DNA of 59,007 nt from Bacteroidales bacterium (GCA_017449975.1 JAFSYK010000057.1:1-59007); one strand, 5' to 3'. Positions 26,262 to 37,348 are shown, counted from the stretch's first letter. The notes: generated by a model not told the origin, from the sequence alone. Program-made: numbers and translations.

Positions 26262-26780
26262 ATGCAAACAAACGACACAGTCGTACAGTTTAGTGGTTTA
26301 AAAACAGGCACATACACCTACCACTACACGTTGGATGACACGTTTTTCGAGGCATTCGAAAACGAGGAAGTGAGACAGGGAACTGTGGAGTTTGAGGTCG
26401 TTTTGGAGAAGAAAGAGCGCATGCTGGTGTTCCATTTTTCCTTCCACGGAACGATGGCTACCATATGCGACAGATGCTTGGGACCGATGGTGGTTCCGGT
26501 CGAAGGGGAACGGATCATGTGTGTGAAGCTGAGTGACGATGCCCCCGAGGAAGACGAAGAAATGACAATCGTCCCCGAGCAGACCTTCCAAATCGACTTG
26601 GCGCAGTGGATGTATGAATACGTGGTGATGGCGATGCCGATGTGTCATGCGCACGATGAGGCCGACTGCGACCCCGACATGTTGCAACGATTGGATCGCC
26701 AACAGTCAGACGCACAGGTAGAACAACAGGCAGTGGATCCCCGATGGGCGGCACTGCTGAACTTAAAAGAAGAAAAATAA
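26262..26780 (+). CDS. DUF177 (YceD-like) protein
   Basis: 172 residues from the ATG at 26262. The family is known for being encoded directly upstream of rpmF, as here (rpmF starts 21 bp later), and for a role in 23S rRNA accumulation in plants and bacteria. The Cys pair in TICDRCLGPMVVPVEG is the conserved core. The acidic stretch DDAPEEDEEM and the C-terminal DPRWAALLNLK are typical of the Bacteroidetes form. Confidence 0.9.
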   Translation: MQTNDTVVQFSGLKTGTYTYHYTLDDTFFEAFENEEVRQGTVEFEVVLEKKERMLVFHFSFHGTMATICDRCLGPMVVPVEGERIMCVKLSDDAPEEDEEMTIVPEQTFQIDLAQWMYEYVVMAMPMCHAHDEADCDPDMLQRLDRQQSDAQVEQQAVDPRWAALLNLKEEK

Positions 26781-26801
26781 CAAATAAAAAAACAATAAAC
26801 T

Positions 26802-26987
26802 ATGCCACATCCAAAACACAGATTCTCACAGACCCGTACGGCGAAGAGAAGAACTCACGACAGTCTGGAGTCGGCGCAGCTGACCACTTGCAGCAACTGC
26901 GGCGCCCAGGTGATGTATCACCATGTATGCCCCGAGTGCGGCTACTACAGAGGCAAACTCGCCATCGAGAAAAACGCTGAGGCGTAA
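26802..26987 (+). CDS. rpmF: 50S ribosomal protein L32
   Basis: 61 residues. PHPKHRFSQTRTAKRRTH is the conserved N-terminus, and the two CxxC pairs in TCSNCGAQ and VCPECGYY form a zinc ribbon. The last codons and stop (GAG GCG TAA) lie inside the first copy of an 80-bp direct repeat whose second copy is 2 kb downstream. In many genomes plsX and fabH follow rpmF; here an AT-rich island follows instead. Confidence 0.97.
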   Translation: MPHPKHRFSQTRTAKRRTHDSLESAQLTTCSNCGAQVMYHHVCPECGYYRGKLAIEKNAEA

Positions 26988-27057
26988 ACGCCCAAGCGTA
27001 GCAAATTGAAAGAGGACATCCCCAACGGGATGTCCTCTTTCGTTGTAATTAGACACA
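26978..27057 (+). repeat. 80-bp direct repeat, copy 1 (rpmF 3' end plus terminator)
   Basis: Covers the last three rpmF codons including the stop, TAAACGCCCAAGC, the terminator hairpin and GTTGTAATTAGACACA. About 90 percent identical to 29003-29082. The two copies bound the AT-rich island. Confidence 0.85.
27008..27041 (+). terminator. rpmF terminator hairpin
   Basis: A perfect 15-bp stem (arm GAAAGAGGACATCCC) with loop CAAC; the stem ends in CTTTC. No long T tract beyond it. Its twin at 29033-29066 has the loop in the opposite sense. Confidence 0.75.
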
Positions 27058-27111
27058 GCCCAAACAACACCCAATCAGGCTGGAACACTTGATAAATCCA
27101 AAACAGTTTCT

Positions 27112-27119
27112 TACCTTTG
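27112..27119 (+). promoter_or_regulatory. -7 promoter box (TACCTTTG) in the island
   Basis: TACCTTTG fits TAnnTTTG. It lies 133 bp before the likely start of the first island gene, leaving a long leader that contains the first palindrome. Confidence 0.55.
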
Positions 27120-27124
27120 CAGGT

Positions 27125-27148
27125 GAAAACCGGACTTGCAGATACCAA
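27125..27148 (+). repeat. 24-bp direct repeat of the island, copy 1
   Basis: Starts GAAAACCGGACTTGCAGAT and ends ACCAA. An exact copy is at 28149-28172, immediately after the second palindrome. Each copy precedes one of the two island genes. Confidence 0.8.
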
Positions 27149-27198
27149 ATAAAGGAACTCGATGGCGACAGCGTGGAGAGCCGCTGGATCTACGACAC

Positions 27199-27231
27199 CC
27201 GTTGTTTCGGATTGCAAATCCGAAACAACGG
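27199..27231. repeat. REP-like palindrome, copy 1
   Basis: Perfect 14-bp arms (CCGTTGTTTCGGAT) with loop TGCAA. The loop is the reverse complement of that in copies 2 and 3. It lies in the leader of the first island gene. Confidence 0.85.
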
Positions 27232-27251
27232 AAATCCTCAAATCTTTAGAT

Positions 27252-28106
27252 ATGATAATAAAACATTTTTTGGACGCAGACAACTACCGTAAATTATTGA
27301 TGTTAGCATTGATTATGGTAATGTCCAATGAAGTGTATTCTCAACTGTTAGCAGTGGATTCTGTAGAATACATCAGAATGGATCGTTTTGGTTACAATAA
27401 GATTGTCTGTTATTCTGACTCTTCCTTTTTATCGTATTCGTACTCAAATCATACAGGGAGGGTTTCACGATACTCTTTCGGTAAGTATGAATACGATAAG
27501 CATTCTAGGAAAATGACATTTAGGACTATACCTAATTCACAGTGGAATATTTCCTTTGATTCATTATCATTTTCTTCAGGTTTTCTTAGTATATATGTAT
27601 ATTGGCCAATATTAGACTCTTCTAGATATTTGTTTGTTGTTAATACCGATTCAGTAATCGTAGCATATCAGGATTCGCAGAATATGGTATTATCTGATAC
27701 GGTTAGAATTACCAATGATTTTCCATATTTAGAAAAGACAATGATACGGAAACTGGATTTCGTTCAATTATACAACCAACCCAATCACATTAGTGTTATT
27801 GAATGTGAGAGCGGGTTGCAGCTTATTGAATATTATGGATTTGCGGATAATTTACATGTAAAACTAATGAGGACACCTATTGTTCCACCAGAATTATTTG
27901 AGAATTATGAAAAGAATCAGTTTTTTGTGGATGATTTGGGAAACCTTACAGACGAGAAAGGGAATATCCTTTTGTACTATTATGCTGAAATAGATAGAAG
28001 TATAATGCCTGTCAGGAAAATACTTGATGATATTGTTGATCCAACAATAGGGTCTTATCCCATAATTAGTATTGGGACTTCTAATAATAAAGACATCGGC
28101 AATTAG
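27252..28106 (+). CDS. Exported protein of unknown function, AT-rich island gene 1
   Basis: 284 residues from the ATG at 27252; an ATG at 27300 is also possible and would place the hydrophobic signal (MLALIMVMSNEVYSQ) right at the N-terminus. The frame is open upstream to 27162, but that part runs through the palindrome and is unlikely to be protein. The mature part is rich in Tyr, Ser and Asp with alternating beta-strand patterns (SFLSYSYSNHTGRVSRYSFG). No family recognised. Base and codon use are AT-rich, unlike every neighbour. A surface or periplasmic protein is inferred. Confidence 0.65.
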   Translation: MIIKHFLDADNYRKLLMLALIMVMSNEVYSQLLAVDSVEYIRMDRFGYNKIVCYSDSSFLSYSYSNHTGRVSRYSFGKYEYDKHSRKMTFRTIPNSQWNISFDSLSFSSGFLSIYVYWPILDSSRYLFVVNTDSVIVAYQDSQNMVLSDTVRITNDFPYLEKTMIRKLDFVQLYNQPNHISVIECESGLQLIEYYGFADNLHVKLMRTPIVPPELFENYEKNQFFVDDLGNLTDEKGNILLYYYAEIDRSIMPVRKILDDIVDPTIGSYPIISIGTSNNKDIGN

Positions 28107-28113
28107 GTAAAGG

Positions 28114-28152
28114 TTTCCGTTGTTTCGGATTTGCAATCCGAAACAACGGAAA
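28114..28152. repeat. REP-like palindrome, copy 2
   Basis: Perfect 17-bp arms (TTTCCGTTGTTTCGGAT) with loop TTGCA, eight bp after the first island gene's stop. The second copy of the 24-bp repeat (28149-28172) begins at its right end. Confidence 0.85.
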
Positions 28153-28172
28153 ACCGGACTTGCAGATACCAA
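28149..28172 (+). repeat. 24-bp direct repeat of the island, copy 2
   Basis: Identical to 27125-27148 (GAAAACCGGACTTGCAGAT followed by ACCAA). It sits between the second palindrome and the start of the second island gene. Confidence 0.8.
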
Positions 28173-28188
28173 TCTCCATAGGCAGCAC

Positions 28189-28848
28189 ATGAAAAGATTA
28201 TTCATATTTCTTGTGTTAGTGTACAGTGTGTTTTCTGGCAAATCACAAGAAGTAGATTATTTGAATAATGGAAAAAATCTGCTTCCTTTTTCGAGCAACA
28301 ACACATTCCGAGAATCCTACAAACAACATAGGAGTTTTCTTTCTGAAACAGAGTTGATTCCTCAGTGTGAAAGGGATGCCATTGTCATAAACGGTAGCAC
28401 CTCCGCACTCATTTCTTTTCATGCGCTGGACACATGTTCGTGTTATAGTCAAGAATTAATTTTTGCAAACGACTCATTGTACCGTTCGAGAGGAGGACTT
28501 CGACAAATGATAATCCGAATTAAGGTTGACTCCGTTCTTCTTGTGAATATTGGTGACGATTTAGTGGATGCCGATTGGTTTTTAAATATAGGACATCTGC
28601 TTATTGATGACACAACACACTTAAAAAAAGACACTTCATATATCGCAAGTGTAAGAATAGGCTATGACTTAGATGAAATAGTTTGGAACAGATTCTATTC
28701 ATCCAATGTGGTAATTATAAACCCTGATATATGGCACTTAAAATTTGTTTGCAGCTTTGTTCTAAGAACAGAAGATCATAAAGATGCTTACGATTTCAAT
28801 GTAGCACTTTTAAAGAGGGCAATAAAGGAATGTGACAGCCGTAAATGA
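28189..28848 (+). CDS. Exported protein of unknown function, AT-rich island gene 2
   Basis: 219 residues from the ATG at 28189, which opens a clear signal peptide (KRLFIFLVLVYSVFSGKSQ). The longer upstream frame runs through the palindrome and the 24-bp repeat. The mature protein has two close Cys (DTCSCYSQ), a predicted alpha/beta mix and no family I recognise (RMIIRIKVDSVLLVNIGDD region, IWHLKFVCSFVLR). AT-rich codon use matches gene 1, with which it shares flanking repeats. Function unknown. Confidence 0.65.
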   Translation: MKRLFIFLVLVYSVFSGKSQEVDYLNNGKNLLPFSSNNTFRESYKQHRSFLSETELIPQCERDAIVINGSTSALISFHALDTCSCYSQELIFANDSLYRSRGGLRQMIIRIKVDSVLLVNIGDDLVDADWFLNIGHLLIDDTTHLKKDTSYIASVRIGYDLDEIVWNRFYSSNVVIINPDIWHLKFVCSFVLRTEDHKDAYDFNVALLKRAIKECDSRK

Positions 28849-28966
28849 CAAGTTAGTGTCTCAATTATTATTAACCGTTAGAATTGAGTTCTATTTAATA
28901 ATACAAAATATGAAACCGTCTCGCCCAAATCAACGGAAGGTAAACATGAAACAATCATTAGGGCAA

Positions 28967-29003
28967 ATCCGTTGTTTCGGATTTGCAATCCGAAACAACG
29001 GAT
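28967..29003. repeat. REP-like palindrome, copy 3
   Basis: Perfect 16-bp arms (ATCCGTTGTTTCGGAT) with loop TTGCA. It directly abuts the second copy of the 80-bp rpmF-end repeat. The 333-bp gene-free stretch 28849-29181 otherwise holds only that repeat and the promoter of the mutase gene. Confidence 0.85.
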
Positions 29004-29082
29004 GAGGAGTAAACGCCCAAGCATAGCAAGTTGAAAGAGGACATCCCGTTGGGGATGTCCTCTTTCGTTGTAATTAGACACA
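29003..29082 (+). repeat. 80-bp direct repeat, copy 2
   Basis: Second copy of the rpmF 3'-end segment (TGAGGAGTAAACGCCC ... AATTAGACACA), at the right edge of the island. Differences from copy 1 are three single bases and the inverted hairpin loop. Confidence 0.85.
29033..29066 (+). terminator. Terminator hairpin, second copy
   Basis: Same perfect 15-bp stem as at 27008 but with loop GTTG instead of CAAC. It would end transcripts from the island genes before the mutase promoter. Confidence 0.7.
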
Positions 29083-29132
29083 ATCAACCTATTTAATTTT
29101 CTCAACGGCTTTTCCAATACAATAAAAATGAT

Positions 29133-29140
29133 TACATTTG
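29133..29140 (+). promoter_or_regulatory. -7 promoter box (TACATTTG) for the mutase gene
   Basis: TACATTTG fits TAnnTTTG and lies 41 bp before the ATG at 29182. No cobalamin riboswitch is visible in front of the gene. Confidence 0.6.
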
Positions 29141-29181
29141 CAAGATAAACCCTCTCATGAAAAAACATTAAAACACTGATA

Positions 29182-31341
<2,160 letters not shown>

Positions 31342-31355
31342 AGTACCGTCCAACA

Positions 31356-32447
31356 TTGTCGCGCCACACCATACCCATCCTCGTAGGAAACGACAACAGC
31401 AAGAAAGCGTCCTGCATTGAGACTTTCCAGAAGTTGCCGCAAGAGGATTTACACTCATGGCTGGCCGCACAACAGGAGCGCGGACTACAGCTGCAACACG
31501 ACAACGAAAAAACACTCCTTGCATCGTCCAACACCGATGCAGGGAGTGTCTCTTTTTTGGTCATCGGCCGTCCATTGGACACCATCGCGCCACTGGACGA
31601 CCTGCTGAACCGATGCAACAGCCGTCTCACCGACGGCGGCACCCTCTGCTGTGTGGCCACCCCGGCAGCCGTCAAACGGCAACAGCTGCGCCAAAGGTGG
31701 CCGTGGGGCATCCGCAACATCGCAGTGGCGATACACCACTTGTGGCATCATGTGGCAGCCAAGCTGTGGATCAGTCGCGGCCTCTATCGCCTCGTGACGG
31801 GCGAACACCATCGATCCATGAGCCGTGTGGAGATACTGGGGCGGCTTCGTCATGCCGGATTCGACATCACCTACCAGCATGTCCACGGCAACACATTGGC
31901 ACTGTGCGCCACCCGCATCGGCGACCCCATCCTGGAACCGCCGCATATCGGGGCATTCATCGGACTGCCACGCATTGGCAAAGGCGGCAAGCAAGTACGC
32001 ATATACAAGATACGCACCATGCACGCCTACAGCGAGTTTCTGCAGGCCGATCTCTACAGCCGGCACCACCTGACGAAAAAGGGGAAGATACAGCACGACT
32101 ACCGCGTGACCTTCGTCGGCCACTGGCTGCGCAAGCACTGGATTGACGAGTGGCCCATGCTTTTCAACCTGCTGCGCGGCGACATCAAACTGGTGGGGGT
32201 ACGTCCGCTGTCGGAGTCTTTCTTCCGCCTCTACAGTCCCGAGATGCAGCGGCTACGCACACAGTACAAGCCGGGATTGCTGCCACCCCTGTACGCACAG
32301 CCCATCAACGCCAACAATCTGGACTCAGTACAAGAGAGCGAACGCCAATACCTCGAAGCCTATGCCCAACATCCGCTGCGCACCGACTGGCACTACTTCT
32401 GGCGCATCGTGGGTAACATTGTCTTCCGGAGGAGAAGATCGGCTTGA
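31356..32447 (+). CDS. Initiating sugar transferase (undecaprenyl-phosphate glycosyl-1-phosphate transferase family)
   Basis: 363 residues if started at the TTG at 31356; no ATG lies near, so the start is uncertain. Residues 1-190 resemble the degenerate methyltransferase-like region that precedes such transferases in Bacteroidetes (SMSRVEILGRLRHAGFDI). Residues 205-363 are the bacterial sugar transferase domain: VRIYKIRTMH, YRVTFVGHWLRKHWIDEWP, LFNLLRGDIKLVGVRPLS. The domain attaches the first sugar phosphate to the lipid carrier. The usual N-terminal membrane helices are not seen; only a catalytic core with a short hydrophobic part is present. First gene of the polysaccharide cluster. Confidence 0.85.
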   Translation: MSRHTIPILVGNDNSKKASCIETFQKLPQEDLHSWLAAQQERGLQLQHDNEKTLLASSNTDAGSVSFLVIGRPLDTIAPLDDLLNRCNSRLTDGGTLCCVATPAAVKRQQLRQRWPWGIRNIAVAIHHLWHHVAAKLWISRGLYRLVTGEHHRSMSRVEILGRLRHAGFDITYQHVHGNTLALCATRIGDPILEPPHIGAFIGLPRIGKGGKQVRIYKIRTMHAYSEFLQADLYSRHHLTKKGKIQHDYRVTFVGHWLRKHWIDEWPMLFNLLRGDIKLVGVRPLSESFFRLYSPEMQRLRTQYKPGLLPPLYAQPINANNLDSVQESERQYLEAYAQHPLRTDWHYFWRIVGNIVFRRRRSA

Positions 32448-32459
32448 AAAGGTGAAAGG

Positions 32460-32585
32460 TTATTGAATAAGTAAAAAGTAAAAACTAAAAGCTAAAAAGT
32501 AATCGTTCCAACATTAGCGAACAGTGAAACATGATTAGCCAACACTAACGCAATAACACATTCCCACATTAACACATTAAGAGAA
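32460..32585 (+). repeat. Compound phrase-repeat region
   Basis: The gap before the ABC permease holds AAAAACTAAAAGCTAAAAAG (compare 23261) and then CACTAACGCAATAACACATT followed by CCCACATTAACACATTAA, which step at about 9 bp. No promoter box seen. Confidence 0.7.
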
Positions 32586-33437
32586 ATGGAACCGGCTTGG
32601 AGCACTGTTATAACACCCAACAATAGACTGCTGCGGCTGAATCTGCGCGAGGTGTGGCAGTACCGCGACCTTTGCATGCTACTGGTGCGGCGCGCCATCA
32701 CCACACAGTACAAACAGACGCTGCTGGGTGTGCTGTGGTTCGTCATCCAGCCCCTCCTCACCACCGTTATCTACATGGTGGTGTTCGGCGGCATCGCCGG
32801 CATCTCGACCGACGGGCTGCCGCAGCCGCTGTTCTATCTCTCGGGTATCGCACTGTGGAACTACTTCGCCGACAGCCTGACCAAGAACGCCAACACCTTT
32901 GTCGACAACGCCGCCATCTTCGGCAAGGTCTACTTCCCCCGCATCGTGATGCCGCTCTCCATCGTCATCAGCCATCTGCTGCGACTGGCCATCCAGCTGG
33001 GCCTCCTGCTGGTGGTCTACGCCATCTACCAGCTATGGCTGATGCCTGGCGCCATCCACACCAACGGCTACCTGTTGCTACTGCCGCTGCTTATCGTCAT
33101 GCTGGCGGGCCACTCGCTGGCCTTCAGCATGCTGTTCTCCAGTCTCACCACCAAATACCGCGACCTGCAGGTGATGCTCACCTTCCTGGTCGGACTGTGG
33201 ATGTACGCCACACCCGTCATCTACCCGCTCAGCACAATCACCAACAGCCGGCTGCATACCGTGATGATGCTCAACCCCGTGACCAGCATCGTCGAAGCCT
33301 TCCGCTACGGCATGCTGGGCGTGGGAGAACTCAGCTGGTGGGGTCTGGCCTACAGCTTTGGCGTCATGGTCGTGCTGCTGATGCTGGCACTGGTAACCTT
33401 CAACAAAGTGCAGCGCAATTTTATGGATCATGTGTGA
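32586..33437 (+). CDS. Polysaccharide ABC exporter, permease (Wzm-like)
   Basis: 283 residues with six hydrophobic spans. The N-terminal cytoplasmic helix LREVWQYRDLCMLLVRRAIT and the following TQYKQTLLGVLWFVIQPLLT are the hallmark of the ABC-2 O-antigen and teichoic acid export permease family. FSSLTTKYRDLQVML and LNPVTSIVEAFRYGMLG are also conserved. It exports lipid-linked glycan across the inner membrane with the ATPase at 34896-36215. The two genes are separated by a nucleotidyltransferase-family gene and repeats, whereas they are usually adjacent. Confidence 0.93.
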   Translation: MEPAWSTVITPNNRLLRLNLREVWQYRDLCMLLVRRAITTQYKQTLLGVLWFVIQPLLTTVIYMVVFGGIAGISTDGLPQPLFYLSGIALWNYFADSLTKNANTFVDNAAIFGKVYFPRIVMPLSIVISHLLRLAIQLGLLLVVYAIYQLWLMPGAIHTNGYLLLLPLLIVMLAGHSLAFSMLFSSLTTKYRDLQVMLTFLVGLWMYATPVIYPLSTITNSRLHTVMMLNPVTSIVEAFRYGMLGVGELSWWGLAYSFGVMVVLLMLALVTFNKVQRNFMDHV

Positions 33438-33449
33438 TGGGATTTTAAT

Positions 33450-33521
33450 GGTTATTGGTTAGGGGTTATTGAAATTAGTAGTTAAATGAATGGTTATTGG
33501 TTAGGGGTTATTGGTTATGGT
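33450..33521 (+). repeat. GGTTATTGG phrase repeat
   Basis: Five to six imperfect GGTTATT/GGTTAGG units, mostly 7 bp apart, with AGTAGTTAAATGAA in the middle. The same succession occurs at 36202-36292. It is the first third of the 332-bp gene-free stretch 33438-33769. Confidence 0.75.
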
Positions 33522-33562
33522 AATATTTGTAGGGGCGTACCCCCGTGTACGCCCGATATGGG
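33522..33562. repeat. 41-bp palindromic element, copy 1
   Basis: Starts AATATTTGTAGGGGCGTACC. It has 8-bp arms GGGCGTAC and GTACGCCC around CCCCGT. Identical, base for base, to 36293-36333. In both places it joins a GGTTATTGG block to a 9-bp array. Confidence 0.85.
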
Positions 33563-33710
33563 ACCAATTAGTCCAATGGGGCCAATGGGGCCAATGGGAC
33601 CAATAGGACTAATGGGGCTAATTAGTCCAATTAGTCCAATGGGACCAATAGGACCAATGGGGTCAATTAGTCCAATTAGTCTAATTAGTCTAATAGGTCC
33701 AATTAGTCCT
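33561..33710 (+). repeat. 9-bp tandem array, 16 units
   Basis: Sixteen full units in perfect 9-bp phase, varying within about RGNCYAATN (for example GGGCCAATG, AGTCCAATT, GGACCAATA). On the plus strand one frame reads as collagen-like Gly-Pro-Met/Ile repeats; this is a by-product of the period. No spacers, so not CRISPR. Confidence 0.9.
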
Positions 33711-33769
33711 AAAAGTTTTATAGATCACGCCGAAGGCGGGAGGCACAAAGCTTTTAATCGCATTGAACG

Positions 33770-34816
33770 TTGAAATCATCATCTGCCATATGGATATTGT
33801 TGCGCAGCGCGCTGACTGACACGCCGTGCGACGGCTCCGCACTGGCGGGACTGACGGACGACGACTGGCGCCAGCTTATCGCGCTGGCACGCTTCAACCG
33901 AGTGTCGGCGCTGTGCAGCCACGCCGTTGCGCAGTTGCCCCGCGAGCAGCAGCCGCCACGCAAGCTGTGGCTGCCGTGGGTGGCCAGCCAAGACATCGTG
34001 ACGCAGAAAGCGCTCCACAAAAACCGTGTGGCACACGAGCTGGTAACACTCCTGCAGCAGCACGACATCGACACCGTGGTGCTGAAAGGGCCGCGGCTGG
34101 CCGCCTGCTACCCTCACCCCGAGCTGCGGGAATACGACGACATCGATGTCTTTCATCCCGGGAAACAGCGTGAAGCCGACGAGGTGGTGCGACAGACGTT
34201 AGGACTGACGGTCAACACCGACGACCCACACCACAGCACCTACACCTTCCAAGGTGTCACGGTGGAGAACCACTGTTCCTTTGCCCACAACTGGCATGTG
34301 CCGTCGAACAGCGACTACGAAACGTTGCTGCTGCGTCATGTGCCTTCGGCGACGTTCGACGCACTCTACCTGCTGCGACATACCGCCAGCCATTTTGCCG
34401 CCAGCCACGCCACCGTGAAGAGCCTCTGCGACTGGGCGATGTTTGTCCGTAAGCACCGCGACGAGGTGGACTGGGACGAGGTGGCACGACAGACGCGGCG
34501 GTTCGGCATGGCGCCGTTTGTAGCCGCCCTGCAGCGTATCGTCAACGAACAGCTGCATGTCGCCCCCATCGCCCAACTCGACATCGACATCGTACCGACG
34601 CTGGCGGAGCGCGTATGCCACGACATGCTCCACGGCGAGTTTGCGCAGCCGTCGCACCCCAAAGCCGGACTGTCGCGCACGGTGTGGAAATGGCGCCGCT
34701 ACCGCGCCAACCGCTGGAAGCGGCGGCTGGTCTACCGCGACCCCGAAATCGCCATCCTGCTGCGTGGCCTCGTCGGCCACCTGCGTCAGCCCCGCAACCT
34801 GACACACAAACACTGA
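33770..34816 (+). CDS. Nucleotidyltransferase-family protein (NTP_transf_5-like)
   Basis: 348 residues from a TTG at 33770; no nearby in-frame ATG, so the start is uncertain. VVLKGPRLAACYPHPELREY followed by DDIDVF is the family core: KG near a glycine-rich turn, then the metal-binding DxD of a nucleotidyltransferase fold (PF14907-like). The rest is helical, with HTASHFAASHATVKSLCDWA typical of these proteins. They are common in Bacteroidetes polysaccharide loci, with unknown substrate. It sits between the two halves of the ABC exporter, right after a repeat block. Confidence 0.75.
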   Translation: MKSSSAIWILLRSALTDTPCDGSALAGLTDDDWRQLIALARFNRVSALCSHAVAQLPREQQPPRKLWLPWVASQDIVTQKALHKNRVAHELVTLLQQHDIDTVVLKGPRLAACYPHPELREYDDIDVFHPGKQREADEVVRQTLGLTVNTDDPHHSTYTFQGVTVENHCSFAHNWHVPSNSDYETLLLRHVPSATFDALYLLRHTASHFAASHATVKSLCDWAMFVRKHRDEVDWDEVARQTRRFGMAPFVAALQRIVNEQLHVAPIAQLDIDIVPTLAERVCHDMLHGEFAQPSHPKAGLSRTVWKWRRYRANRWKRRLVYRDPEIAILLRGLVGHLRQPRNLTHKH

Positions 34817-34863
34817 GCAGACACATTTACGCTTTTACGCATCCCTATTCTCTTTTTTCTGCG

Positions 34864-34871
34864 TAACTTTG
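34864..34871 (+). promoter_or_regulatory. -7 promoter box (TAACTTTG) for the exporter ATPase
   Basis: TAACTTTG matches TAnnTTTG and lies 25 bp before the ATG at 34896, so the ATPase gene can be transcribed separately from the permease. Confidence 0.65.
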
Positions 34872-34895
34872 CAAAAGGAGTTCGTGTGACACGAA

Positions 34896-36215
<1,320 letters not shown>

Positions 36216-36217
36216 AA

Positions 36218-36292
36218 GGTTATTGGTTATGGGTTATTGGTTATTGAATTAAATTTAGTAGTTAAGGCAAATGAATGGTTATTGGTTATTGA
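36218..36292 (+). repeat. GGTTATTGG phrase repeat, second block
   Basis: Imperfect 7-bp GGTTATT units with AGTAGTTAA phrases, beginning right at the wzt stop codon. Same composition and order as 33450-33521. Confidence 0.75.
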
Positions 36293-36333
36293 AATATTTG
36301 TAGGGGCGTACCCCCGTGTACGCCCGATATGGG
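36293..36333. repeat. 41-bp palindromic element, copy 2
   Basis: Exact copy of 33522-33562 (starts AATATTTGTAGGGGCGTACC), again between a GGTTATTGG block and a 9-bp array. Confidence 0.85.
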
Positions 36334-36466
36334 GTCAATGGGTCTAATGGGGCTAATGGGTCCAATGGGTCTGATGGGGACAATGGGGCTAATGGGTCCA
36401 ATGGGTCTAATGGGTCCAATGGGTCTAATAGGTCCAATTAGTCCAATTAGTCTAATTAGTCCAACA
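36332..36466 (+). repeat. 9-bp tandem array, 14 units plus one degenerate
   Basis: Units such as GGTCTAATG, GGGCTAATG, GGTCCAATG and AGTCTAATT in unbroken 9-bp phase. It ends 17 bp before the methyltransferase start. Same consensus as 33561-33710, but the order of unit variants differs. Confidence 0.9.
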
Positions 36467-36482
36467 AACAGCAAAACACCTG

Positions 36483-37325
36483 ATGGAATCCACTGGAGAA
36501 CGATTCATACCTGAGCAAGATGAAGGTCCGATCAAGGCTGAGCACTTGAGTCGCTACCTGCTGGCGTGCCAGCTGTTGAACATCGACGACAAAACCGTGC
36601 TCGACATCGCCTGCGGCACAGGCTACGGCACCGCACTGCTGGCACAGAGCGCCTGGCATGCCTACGGCGTAGACATCGCACAGGAGGCCGTCGACTACGC
36701 CCAGGCACATCACCAGCGCGACAACCTCACCTATCTGACAGGCGACGGATGTGCCATTCCGATGGACGACGACAGCGTGGACATCGTGGTGTCGTTCGAG
36801 ACAATCGAACATCTTGAAAACCAGACCACCTTCCTCTCCGAAATCAAGCGGGTGCTACGTGCGGACGGCACGCTGATCATCTCCTCCCCCAACAAGCAGC
36901 TATATTCGGACACCCTAAAAACCGAAAACCCCTATCATGTTCACGAGCTGTACACTGAAGAGTTTGTCGAACTGGTCAGGAGTCATTTCTCCCACGCCGT
37001 CCTCTTCGGACAGACACCGCTATGGGGCTCCCTGCTCTACCCCGTCCAGTTGCAGCAGCCACCACAAAAGGCTGTCGCCGACATCACCACGGAGGACATG
37101 ACCCCGATAGCGTCGCTATACAACATCCTCGTCGCTTCAGACAGGCCGCTGCAACTGAACAGCCAGTATGCCTCGTTTGTCTACAACGCCACCGACAACC
37201 TGCAAGACTATCTACAACAGTACTACGAAAGCGGTTACCGCAACTGCCGAAAAACACCGTCGTTCCGACTGGGACACGCGTTATTGCACCCCTTCGCCTG
37301 GATAAAAGGTATATTTCGTTTTTAG
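36483..37325 (+). CDS. Class I SAM-dependent methyltransferase
   Basis: 280 residues. [17 protein letters not shown] (from residue 39) is the SAM-binding motif I, followed by [13 protein letters not shown] (motif II acidic residue), [20 protein letters not shown] and [21 protein letters not shown]. The N-terminal GERFIPEQD is typical of small-molecule methyltransferases in glycan clusters. It probably methylates a sugar or a biosynthetic intermediate; the target cannot be read from sequence. Flanked by a repeat array upstream and glycosyltransferases downstream. Confidence 0.88.
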   Translation: MESTGERFIPEQDEGPIKAEHLSRYLLACQLLNIDDKTVLDIACGTGYGTALLAQSAWHAYGVDIAQEAVDYAQAHHQRDNLTYLTGDGCAIPMDDDSVDIVVSFETIEHLENQTTFLSEIKRVLRADGTLIISSPNKQLYSDTLKTENPYHVHELYTEEFVELVRSHFSHAVLFGQTPLWGSLLYPVQLQQPPQKAVADITTEDMTPIASLYNILVASDRPLQLNSQYASFVYNATDNLQDYLQQYYESGYRNCRKTPSFRLGHALLHPFAWIKGIFRF

Positions 37326-37348
37326 TTCTCTTAATCCACAACTTCCAC

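Larger units (their letters stand above)
27058..29002. other. AT-rich island with two unknown exported proteins
   Basis: About 1.95 kb of visibly AT-rich sequence in a GC-rich neighbourhood, lying exactly between two copies of the rpmF 3'-end/terminator repeat. It holds two genes for exported proteins of unknown family, each bracketed by near-identical palindromes (27199, 28114, 28967), and a 24-bp direct repeat. No integrase or transposase is present. Horizontal acquisition is inferred from base composition and flanks. Confidence 0.7.

Noticed and set aside
27199-29003. Integron attC array
   Set aside because: The palindromes are perfect and alike, lack the R'/R'' core-site layout and bulges of attC sites, and no integrase is present.
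28849-29181. Cobalamin riboswitch before the mutase gene
   Set aside because: No B12-box-like sequence; the stretch is explained by the palindrome, the terminator repeat and a promoter.
33486-33773. Collagen-like Gly-Pro-Met/Ile protein
   Set aside because: Produced by the 9-bp array, whose period is three codons; no signal peptide, RBS or unique sequence. The same applies to 36286-36474 on the minus strand.
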